A stretch of 64,000 bases of DNA. Origin: Hanleya hanleyi. Lineage: Eukaryota > Mollusca > Polyplacophora > Lepidopleurida > Hanleyidae. The translations under genes and the position numbers were made by a program. The notes under the pieces were generated by a model. That model saw only the letters and a list, made by a program, of their open reading frames with translations. It did no database searches and was not told the origin of the DNA. The stretch lies in assembly GCA_036873755.1 (NCBI GenBank), contig JAVTVY010037334.1, positions 62,001 through 126,000 of the forward strand, written 5' to 3'. Below, piece after piece: positions 36,401 to 48,400 of the stretch. How positions within the stretch are numbered: the first letter of the stretch is position 1; the number at the start of each line of letters is the position of its first letter.

Positions 36401-39400
36401 TGGGTGTAATTCGCACCCTGGCGCGTATTACACCCAAGGCCATGCACAAGCCAATGGCTTTGTATGCCCTCCCTGTTTGCCTTGGTGCCCCTTTGCAAAT
36501 TCTAGGTAATTAGATGCCAGCAAGGCCAAAGTGGCCTTGAAATGGCTGCCCTTAACATTTTATAATTCGTACCCTGTTTTGTAAATATAGTGCTGGAAAA
36601 GTCCTGGAGAAAAATCTATATCAGCTTGAAAAACTCTAAAAATGACCTATATCAGCTTGAAGAACTCTTGGAAAAAGACCCATATCAGCTTGTATAACTC
36701 CTGGAAAATGTCCTACATGTATATAGGGCTTGAAAAACTCCTGGAATTTTCTTCGAATGGAAGTGTATGAACTCTGTACATGGTTCACTCTACAAGAAGA
36801 CTAATTTCACGTTCATCAACTAACAATCACAATTGGTGCCCTTCATATCTATCGAGCACTGTTCAGGCCTTGTTTTTCATCACTATTGACAGGAATTCAA
36901 GTAGATTCTCACAATCCAGCTCCAGTCCATGGTAATCCAATGCTATTATGAATTTATGTCTATACAGATTGCTAAAAAAATTTACAGGCATTTGTTGGAT
37001 TCCCGAGAATTATTTGGCGCAAGTGCTGACAAGTATCGGATTCCCATGGAAAAACAAGCCCTGCTGTTATCTATTGCCATGGGGAGAAAGATATACTGCT
37101 TGTACTGTCAAATTATTCCACACAGAACTGAATTAGGATTTGTGGTACCCGCTTTTATCAGACCAGAACAGATATCTTTTAAGTCAGTTTTCAGAAATAT
37201 GATGATGGTGGTGGATGACAAATTGCTCATGGTTGAAACTTATATTCCCAATATCAACACATTAGCCAACATTTTTTATTTTTCCCAGATCCGAGTTGAT
37301 CAGTTGGTACATCTGACAACATTTCCTCGATTAGTATATTTTTATAACTAAGAACGTGAATAATTAGTTTTATAACTGCAGGATGCAAGAGCTTGCCCAA
37401 TGGAAGCCTTATGTCAAAAATCTGTTGAAAACACAATTTTCTCTGTGAAATTCATCAACATATGACATGTTTCTCATTAATTTATGTAGGTAAAGATCTG
37501 GTCGATGACACACCAATACCGCTCAAACCCACCCTGGCTCGTGGGTCTGCCACTCAACGTAGTAAGGTCCCACCCATTATACCATCCAGTGACAAGTACT
37601 ACACGCCCCGCGATGATGACAGAGACAGTGCTTACGCCCCCTCGCTGGGGAGCACGACGGATACAGAATCACAGTGACAAGTACTACACGCCCCGCGATG
37701 ATGACAGAGACAGTGCTTACGCCCCCTCGCTGGGGAGCACGACGGATACAGAATCACAGGCTGAGGTAACTACATCTTTACCCAAACATGTTCTCAAATC
37801 TGTGTTTGAGGGACTTCATTTGTCGTACCATATTAATTATTAATGTGCTCTTGCTAACTGAAAGCTACATGAGGATACTTCCTAAAATTTATATAAATAA
37901 TAATAATCTTTGATAATAAGACTGAGTAATATTAATCCTTAGCTGAACAGGCAATTTTTGAGTGGGGGGGGGGGGTTATAATTTTTGAATTCTTTAACAC
38001 TTACCAAATATTTGCTTCAGTTTCTGGCAAACCTGCACAGTTTCATACAATTTGCATGAAACGAACAAATTCTCTTCGAGATGCTTGAACAGTCAACCAG
38101 AAGTAAAGACAACCTCAAAGTGAAGCTCCAACATTCTGAACTTTTACTTAGCAAATCTTTTTTCTTTGACAGATGATGCATTCCTTACGACAGATCCGTA
38201 ACAGTGCCTCCAAGAAAAAGGCCGCTAAGATATTTGAGAAGTTGGAGAAGCAGGCCAGTGTGACGTCTCGTTCCCCCTCCCCACCACTCTCAGACTTCCT
38301 CATGGAGAGCGGCTTCTACGGTTCCTCTAAAGACGACTGGTCTGATTGGCCGAGTAGAGAATCGTCTCGTAAAGGAGGGTAAGAATACTTGTCTAAAAGT
38401 TCTGACCGTCTCAATTTTCTGACAGCGTGTTGTTCTTCAGGAGCCAATGAAGGGAGATAATCAGAGAGATTATTTGTTTCTGTGCTATCCACAATTAATC
38501 TCTACAGAAACTTTCATGATTGGCTGGATTTTCTTCCATTTTTCTTCACAGGCCAATGAAAATCCCAGATTTCTTTTAGAAAATTTGAATTGACCAATCA
38601 AATGGTTTAAAACTGGAATATATCCCATGATGCACTGTTTCTATAAAATACATTGCATTGCTTGAAGAGTCTTTGACCTGACATGAGTACTCTCATAAAG
38701 GACATTTTACAACAGTGATCCTACAGCTTTCCTCTCCTTATATGACCTAATTGATCATTTTCCTAGATCTCGTTTATCAAAGAAGTTGTCTGGTATACAG
38801 TGTTATTGGTGATATATGGATATTGAGAAAGCTTTGCAGCTCAATATGAACTGATTTAAGGGTTTTTTCTCCTTTCCAGAAAACGTGCTGAAGCTCCTTT
38901 TGAAGCCAAGCCGAGGCTCGCCCGTACTGGTTCACTGAAGGAAAAGAAAAGTTACACTCAAGCCGACCACGATGAGAGAGTCATCAGACCAAACCATCAA
39001 TTGGAGTTTAACCCGATGGGCGGGGTAACCTTCAGGAACAACCAGAACTCGGACGTTCAGATTGTGGGGAGAGGATATGGGGAGGATTCCAGTAGTCTGG
39101 ACAATAAACCTTCCTCTATCCTCAACAACAAAGCCAGGGACAGGAGAAGACTCACCAAAGGTCTGTACCTGTTCTCTCATATTATTTCTTCTCTGTTTTC
39201 TTTTTACCATGGAAACATTCATTTTAGGACATAAATGTATCATTTCTTGCAAGCGCCACTTACTAGTGCCATACCCAGGGTCTGATATCAATTTTGATCT
39301 AAGTTGGACTCTGTAACTCTGGCAGATTCACATGGCAGAGATAGAAATTGAAAAAACCTATTTGGCCATGTAGTTAACCTATTTGGCCATGCAGTTAACC

Positions 39401-42400
39401 TATTTGGCCATGCAGTTAACCTATTTGGCCATGTAGTTAACCTATTTGGCCATGCAGTTAACCTATTTGGCCATGTAGTTAACCTATTTGGCCATGCAGT
39501 TAACCTATTTGGCCATGCAGTTAACCTATTTGGCCATGCAGTTAACCTATTTGGCCATGTAGTTAACCTATTTGGCCATGTAGTTAACCTATTTGGCCAT
39601 GTAGTTAACCTATTTGGCCATGCAGTTAACCTATTTGGCCATGTAGTTAACCTATTTGGCCATGTAGTTAACCTATTTGGCCATGTAGTTAACCTATTTG
39701 GCCATGCAGTTAACCTATTTGGCCATGTAGTTAACCTATTTGGCCATGTAGTTAACCTATTTGGCCATGTAGTTAACCTATTTGGCCATGCAGTTGTTCA
39801 ATTTCTGGCTACAGTAATTCCTCTAATAATTCAATCACAGGAAGTGAAATCTCTCACCATAATATTATTATTATATTTTTGTTATTTCATTGATTTTAGA
39901 GAGTGATCAAATTTATTAGAACACCTAATTGAACTTTGTCCTCTAACTTGGGGGTGATTGAATTTTGATAGGTGGATTGAATTATTAGATGGATTATGAT
40001 AACTTGGCCGCCCATATATTATATTTTGTTCATGAAATTTTAGAGACAGACCCCTCTCCCCTCTGTGAAGTAAAATAATACTAGAAAGTAACACCCCTTC
40101 TGTCTCTTCTCTCTTGTGGTTATGGAATTTACAACTTTCAATATATTCCAAATTCAGTTGGCCTTCCTTAAAACCATTGAAACTTTTGAGGAATTTAGAC
40201 TCAATTGGCCTTTTAGGAAATCATTGAATTTAGAATATTCTCCTTTCCAAAAAAAAAAATGAACTGCCAATAATTCATGAAGAATAGTTAAATTTCTTAC
40301 GAAACTGCTTTCTATTTCTGATACAAATTCATGCATATGCCTAACATAGTCTAGAATTAATCTAATTATATCTATAAAGTAGATGTGTATGGGTATTTGA
40401 CCCACCACACCATAGGTATTCTGCAGTACTACTACTACTGATTTTATGACTTTATTATTCTATTCGTTTCCTCGTGAGACAGGCTCTCTATGCAACATAA
40501 CACATTACAATTACAAAAATAGTCTACACACATCAGTGTTATCTGTGATCAGTCAGTGTATGTGGTGTCCTGAGTCCGTGACCAACTCCTGCATGTTCTG
40601 TGACCGAGTGTGCCAACCAAGCTTGATATTCTCACATGCAGCTCATTAACATCATTAATTAACATGTCTACATGCGGTGTTAACCAGCTTAATCTACACA
40701 TAATCACTAACCAACCATTCTTATGTATTCTCTGTAACATGGCATTCAATTATAAGAAATTGATGGCTGAGACAAAATTTACGTTTGTGATCAATTCTCT
40801 TATATTGAAATTGTGCGACAGTAAAGGTTCTAATAATTCAATCACAGGAAGTGCACCTTCCCACCCCAAAATATTGGGTGATCAAATTTATTAGAATGGA
40901 AAGGTTTTGTTTCATGGGCGGATTTTTGGAGGAAAAACTATTTTGACATTATGGACCGAGCCAGATGAGTGGAAACTCATTTACCTGCAGAGAGAAAGGG
41001 GTGGACTTAAAATGTTATTTTATTTTTATTGTCACCTCCTCCCTTGAGAAAAAAATAAATAAATCCGCCCTGAAACAAAGAATGAAATTGGTGTGGCCTT
41101 GGTGATAAATTCTTCACAATCTGAGGTAATTTTTGGGAGTGATTGAATGTTAATAGAGCCATTGAATTATTACTGTGTTTAACATATCAACATTCAACCA
41201 CACCCTGTCAAAATATGATCAACGTACAGAGAACAAATTTGGTCAACAAATGCAATTTTACTGGCTCGGCTGAGAAAATAGTTATCCTGTGATTGATTTA
41301 TCATTAGAGAATTTATTGTAGATAAAACCAACAATTATTAATCTTATATCCCGATTACCGTTTTTAATTCACTTGATTCACTTGAGAATGTTTCAGAGAA
41401 ATATGTGACAAGCATCCTTCTCAAACTTTGTTGCTTTAATGTTATGACGATGGCCTAATTGTGTTATCACTGTGGCCTACTGTACATGTAATTGTGTTAT
41501 CACTGTGGTCTAATTGTATTATCACTGTGACCTAATCATGTTAATGTATCACTGTGGCCTAAATCATGTGTGTGTGAATCCCACTAAACTGTTGTGTGAC
41601 CTGTTGTGCACTGGTCGCCAAAAATGTGAGAAATTCCAAAATAAACTCGGCTTTAATTTATGTTGATGTTTTGGTAGTAACCACCCGTTCCCCCCCAATC
41701 ATTATAAACACTGAAATACAGCCAATAATGGTGGTGAATGACACATGACAATGGTGCACAGTTGCCTGGGATTCACAGACATCTGGCAGGCAGGGGAGGC
41801 CACTCTTGATTGGCCAGCTTGCTCTGGTTGTGCTGTCTGTGTGTGTTGATATTTGATTGGCTGACTGTCACATGCAGGCTCGTCGCTGTCTCCCCTGGGA
41901 GTGGCCTCCATGCACGGTTACGGGGCTCTTGACCTGGAGGAGGATAAGGTGCCCAGTCAGGACAACATTGGGGTTATAGGAAGAGGTACGTGTAACAGCC
42001 GGTTACCATGGATACCTAGTTCAAACCCACAGATTTTAGACTTAGTATTGAATTTCAGTTTCAGACTTGTTTTTTTCTTTCTTTTTTTCCTTGGTATTAC
42101 CATTTGAAGGATGAGTGAATTTTGCATAAATTAATCTATACTTTGCATTTATCTAAACGTATGTGTAGGGACATATATCAATGCATATTCGAAAGAGAAA
42201 ATATAAAGAATATCAAACAAATGAGAAAAATCTATGGTCTTAATTCATTGTCAGTCAAAATTGTCAGGACAGTTAATTAAAATGAAATCTTCCAGATATT
42301 TGTTTCTTTGGCTAACTTTATTGGAGTTACTTTTGTTTCCTATCTTCATGGGAGAGAAGCTTGAAAGGACATGGATAAATTTGTTTTGATTACCCAATAG

Positions 42401-45400
42401 AAGATTTACTCATTAAAGAACTATTGCCAAAAAATTCAGGGAAGAAACCTTTGCATGAAGTATTGTTTGACGATTATATATACTGATACATTACAATGTA
42501 TTACCTGAGATAATTTGTATTTCTAAACTACTTACTTGGACAATAATATCCACCTTCCGATAATCCCTGATCTTATAAATTCAGGGATATGTTTGTATGT
42601 GTTTAATTCTTTTAAACTACTTCAATTGTTAAACTGACTTTACCTTGTTAAAATTTGAATATGCTACCACTACCATCTAAATACTCTATTAGTCTCTATT
42701 TAATTGCTGTCAAAATATTTCAGCTTTCCCTCCCTCAACTCGGCCTGCAAAACACACATATCTCCTTGTGCTTTTGTCTCCAGACCAGTCGATAAAACAG
42801 TATGCTTAAAAATATCTGTGTGCGTAAAATACAGAACTCCCTCATTTTATATTTAATGCACTTTTACTGTGTGTGTTGATGGTTTGTTGCTTAACAGTGC
42901 TATTCATAATGCTTGGTTTTAATGTCGTGTGTTCAAAAGCTGCACAGCAGAGTGACTCCACTTTCATGACTTTATTACACATGTTTATATATGTTTGCAC
43001 TGACATCCTTGAGACATGACCCCTGACCCATATTTGTTGTCTGTTTTTTCATTGCTATATGTACAGTTTCGAACATGCAAACAAAGCCGGTAATAGACTC
43101 ACTTTATGTATTGTACACAACTACATGCATATTTATGGCTGTACATAAAGTTGATCAAGTTTTTTTTATCCCAAACCTTTTCAATATTGGAGATGGTTGT
43201 CAGGGATGAGCCGTTATTAGTGGGTGAGGGATTATACTTTAATACCCTCTATGATGGTGGGTTGCATTATCTTTGGCATTTTATTAAAAATCCTGATTTA
43301 CATGTGATGTTATTTGTGGTGAGTATCCAGGGCTATAAAACTATTTAAGTTGATTTTGAAGACTAGTCTAGTCCAGACCGCAGTTGTTTCCCTTGGTTAC
43401 CATGTTTTCATGTCTGTTTCCCTCAGGTATGTTTGATACCTCGGGCCTATCAGACCAGGCGGCCAATAGCTCCTCATCTCTGGACCGACCAGACAGGAAG
43501 CATATGCGACAGGCCAAGAACTACCCCACGGGCATCTATGGTATCGGGGTGAGACAGAACTCGACAGATAAACCTGATATAGGCAGTTCTGGAGACGAGT
43601 GGGAGGATGTAGATGATGTAAGTATGGTCATTGTACCTTGTCTCTTAATGATCCCTGCTATTGTTCTATCGTCACGACATCATCGTTCAGCAGTAGCCCA
43701 GTAATAACTACATAACTTACATTGTCACCCACATGTACGCCATTGCTCCCACTAATTATTGAATGTTTCTTGAAGCTTTATTGTCAAGAGAATGCTTATG
43801 ATACAGTGGATTCAACTCGCATTCAAGGCTTTATATTATACACTAGACATGATATTTAATGGTGTACCCAGATTGAAAACCAATGTCCAGGGAATTTCTG
43901 CTTCAGTCATATCAGTTAAGCATCATACTACCTAATTTGTTTGAATTTGGGATTTTCAGTAGTTTCTCTAATTTGGGTTGGGAGCCCCCTAATAAAAAAA
44001 ATAAATAAATAAAATTTAAAAAAATTGCTACACTTAATGGGTGTGCTCAAATTAAGGATCTATCTGTAAAACCCTGCACCTACTGTATACTTCAGAAAGT
44101 TCAGTTAGACAAAAATCGTCTGTAAATTGTAATAAATGAGACCAGCTTGTGTCTGCTAGCCATGGGTCTGATGACTCGATGACATCACTGCTACACCAAT
44201 AAGACTATATTACCATTTCATTTATTGCCACTGCAGCAGTGTGTTGTACCATACTGGTTGACTTGTCTTTGTTGTTTCAAATCAGACAGTGAAGGAATCA
44301 AATTGAGAAAATATTTGTTGCTGAAACATGAGGCAGATGACATTCTGAATTGTATTCTGATTTCATTCAGCTGAATGGACAGACAGATGGACAGACGCTA
44401 GATTAGACCAGACTCGTGAAGTTAGTGTACTAAATATGTTAGATGAACAAACTGTATACCTAGAGTAAACATTAGACTATTGACCACTGGTTATAAATAC
44501 ATATATGTATGTTTACAAGTACTTGACTTTACTCCGGAATTGCTTTAGAAACCAGTTATGGTCTTGATAATAATGGCCGCTTCAAAAGTGTCAAGAGTTT
44601 GTACAAATGGAAAGTGGGGCCTTGAAACTGACGAAAGTAGGCCATTCACAGAGTCACACCCAGAACAATTCTTTCTAGGAAAGTTTGTGTGAAATGGCAT
44701 CCATACTACATACAGAGTTCTTTCATTGATCAGCTCCCAGCCTATATGCCTACAGAATTCAACATAATATACAAGGCCTTTGGAACCAAGTCTGTTTATA
44801 TTTCCCGTGTTAAAAAGCTAGTTTTTTGTGGAGTGGGACGGGTGATGCCATGAAGTGGTAGACAGTAATATTGATATATTGATATATTCCTCTTGATCAA
44901 TATGTGTAGGCTATATAGCCAGAGCAGCGGCCCGCCAGGTACAGTCCTCGATCCGCTCTGTTTATATAGCGTAATGAAGAAAGCTGATCAATTCATGATC
45001 TGTGTACCTCATCTTTGATGCTGGCAATTCTGGGGGGATAGTCCACCCGCGGTGAGCGCTTGACCATTATTTAGTACAATGTTACTCTCTGTTTTTCTTC
45101 GATCATTGGCCGATACTATTTTATGTCCCGGGTCCTTATCTTTGAGATACTTGAATAATATTATGGTGCTCAACCCCGCGTTGGCGGGATGGGATTGTTC
45201 ATTACCAGGCTGAATAGCACAGATCTCTGCGTTATTCTCTCGCTCGGCCGAGTTGGACTAATCAGATAATTGGCATCCCATACTGTCACCGCCACTTACA
45301 GTGGTAACGGACTTGGGTCGGTTATTTGTATTGATTATACATACTGTTGAGCTGTCAATTTTGACAATGGCGTTTTTCGATTCAGAGAAGCGCTGTTGTA

Positions 45401-48400
45401 AAGCTTTTCTTTCAACTTGTTCAACGTACATCTTGTGAAAGGCAATCTATAATATTGGCAGTTCAGAGAGACTGGCGTTGAGAGAGAAGTGGAATAATTT
45501 TCTGGTGCCGGCGTACCTGATATTTAATATTATTAGCTGTGTGTTGCTGTCTCTTCGATAGTTCTCGTCACCATATTTTGCCATCATAATTAACCTTTCC
45601 AGTGATATACGCTTTGGATGTCTGTACATGTGCCTGTATTCTGTTCTCATACATGATAGAGGAAGAAATTCAAAGAAGTGTGCTGTCTTCCATTGGAGCC
45701 GACTGTCCATTGTTATAATTGTGCAGTCTTTCTGATTCAGATAGTTTGGATGGGACATGGATCGATATTATGTGTTCGGATCATTTGGAGAGATCATTTC
45801 CTAATGTCTCTGTTGTGATGAACACGGATCATTTCCTAACTTCTAACTCTGCTGTGATGAACACGGATCATTTCCTCACTTGTAATGTGGTCAGCCTGCT
45901 CTACTTATGAGGACATCACGTGGGACAGGTGTACTGAAGGTGTGGTCGAGTTATCCAGCTTGTAATGCTCTATTGACAGTGTGTAATGACGGGTGGTACT
46001 AACAATGGGCCGATGTTTGTCTTATGTGATAATCTGTCCATGTACTCGTTTCACCCTATCAGGTCTCGTTACACTGTCAATACATCCTACTGTCTAAATA
46101 TTGAACCAATGCTTGCCATATTTCCCTGGTTATATATCGGTTAAATATTAATGATGCTAGAAAATGTATCATAATTTTAGATGGGGAGTGGGGTGCATTA
46201 GGACAGAGAAAATCACTGGAAATAAATATGACATGTCTTGCCACAACTGCATAAACAATATAATTGAGGTTCCTGGTAAGATGTAGGTTTATTTTATGTT
46301 TTCCATACCATATACAGCTCCATCAGCTACATGTATAAGAGGCAATAATTAATTATTATTACAAATTGAAAATTTTGAAATTAAAAGCACTGTATTTTGT
46401 CAAGCTTAATATTTTACTAACTCTGCCATAGCTAATTCTTTTTACCTGTCGCTTATTGATTTTTTTTTACTCCTGAAAGATTTGTTTAGTAGTACCGGTA
46501 CATTTGTTACCTAAGTTTACCCTAGAGGCATGATATTAGGTACATGTACCAGAACATTCAATTATAACACAGCTAGCCTACATACATCATGTATATCATC
46601 CGACCACTGACAGAGGTTCTTGAATTACATGTCTATATATTACAGTGGTAATCCTTTTAAGTGATTCAAGCCATTATCATTAATGAAAGTGGAAGATTAG
46701 GGATGTATACATGCACAACCCAGTTCTCTCGGTGTAAGGGCCCTCGGTGGCCGAGTGATCTAAGGCGCTTCACTGGTGACCACTAGCCTCACACCGCTGA
46801 ACCGGCACGGGTTCGAGCCCAGCTGGTCCATGTGTGGAAGTTTGTCAGTTACTTGCCGACGGGTGGTGGTTTTCTCCGGGTACTCCGGCTTCCTCCACCA
46901 ACCAAAATGACTGTCACCATATGAGTGAAACAAACTTGAGTGTGACATAAAGCCAAATCCCCCCACCCCCCTCTTGGTGTAATTTTGTGGTTCGTAATCT
47001 CCCTCTCCAGCACATACTTACAGCAATTTGGGCAGACGTTTAACTGTTGATTTAGATTAAATATGGTAAATATGCATCAAATTAGCCTAATAATCCTGGA
47101 AAGGAACATTAGGCTTACATTGAGGATAATTGTGACAACACAAGTCGAAAATAGTCCAATTATCACTCATTAAACAGTGTAGCCCAGGTGCAGAAAATAC
47201 GAACCACAAATCAACATGGAAGATCCCATGTCCATGCATGTGTAGATGCATCGGGACAATTGTTCTGTCTATGGCATAATTTGGGAATGGCAGATTGAGG
47301 CAGACATTTCCACTTCGGCAGTCACTGCTTACACATATAAAATGTTTAATTCACAGGATGTGTACAATATCTCCATGTCTAAGACAACACGAGATAGGAT
47401 GGCCCAGAAAAAACAACAACGACAAGAGGAGGTGGACAAGAAGCGAAAAGACAAGGAGGAAAAACTGCTGCTGAAAGAGAAAGAAAAACAACAGGAGAGA
47501 CTAAGACAACTGAGTGATGTCGAGGGCCCTGGAGAATGTAAGTACACCTTGTTTTATTGCATTCTCATCTTCGGTAATTCCTTAATAATTCACAGAAACT
47601 AAATGTATTCTTCCACTCAGAAATACTGAGGTCATCAAGTTTCCCTGGAACAGAAAGTGAAACTAAAACATACATGAAAAGAGTTGTTCACGTATTTACT
47701 GCCCTTAGTTGAAAATTATCGTATTTGCCCTACCTTTCAGTTCCGCGCTCAGTCACGGATTGCATCACTAAGACAACCACAATAATGATTACCACTATAA
47801 TCTGTTTTGGTCGATTGAATGTTCATTAGAGTAATTTAATTATTAATAGACTTTACCGTACCTGTGAGAGTAATTGACTCTGGCCCGAAAAAAGTGTACA
47901 TTCATTATTTATTAGTATCGGTACACATCATGTTTGTCTGCATGTAGTTTGGTCTCTCTGTCTCTATCCTCTGATGTCAAATATGATGAGACACAGTAAT
48001 GGTAAGCCAGTGGAATTGGAAAAATACACAGTCATGACAGGAGGCATTTTCCTGTGCCGTTTTAAAGCTAGAAAAGGAAGGAGAATGACAATTTCAATTT
48101 TATGGCCCTGAAAAATTACCAAAAGGCCTTGAATATATTAAAATTTGCTGATGGAATCACTCCAATTAAGGACACTGCAGAATTCGGGAACATTGTCAAA
48201 CTCAGGAGCAGTAGGCTGGGATTATAAATTCATGGATTCCTTGCCACCCCCCCCCCCCCCCCACAAATTCCATGCTGCGATTTCGATGTTTTACCCATCA
48301 TTTTTGCTGTTAAAGTTAGAAAATTTGCCTTCAATCCTGTCCTTGTTCCTGTTACGAGTGATTGCCAAATTTGGGAACCTTGCTGAATTCAGCAATGTTT

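Noticed and set aside
36929..37351. 140-codon ORF in intron 5
   Set aside because: No ATG context, AT-driven composition, no recognisable motif and no splice or phase link to the TOGARAM1 exons. Best explained as chance.
37675..37765. Use of a cryptic acceptor at the second repeat copy to rescue exon 6
   Set aside because: Entering at the second copy from exon 5 puts the remainder in the wrong frame and leaves in the wrong phase for exon 7. No AGGT in the unit allows exact removal of 85 nt either.
39357..39796. Regular repeats considered as a CRISPR array
   Set aside because: The units are contiguous without spacers, and the locus is a eukaryotic intron.
46738..46830. tRNA gene
   Set aside because: A and B boxes are present, but the sequence continues into a SINE body and tail with a target duplication, and a full cloverleaf is not evident.
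47246..47356. Upstream extension of exon 11 as one 118-codon ORF
   Set aside because: A clear acceptor at 47356 and the match to the conserved start of the charged helix place the exon boundary; the upstream part is intron that happens to be open.
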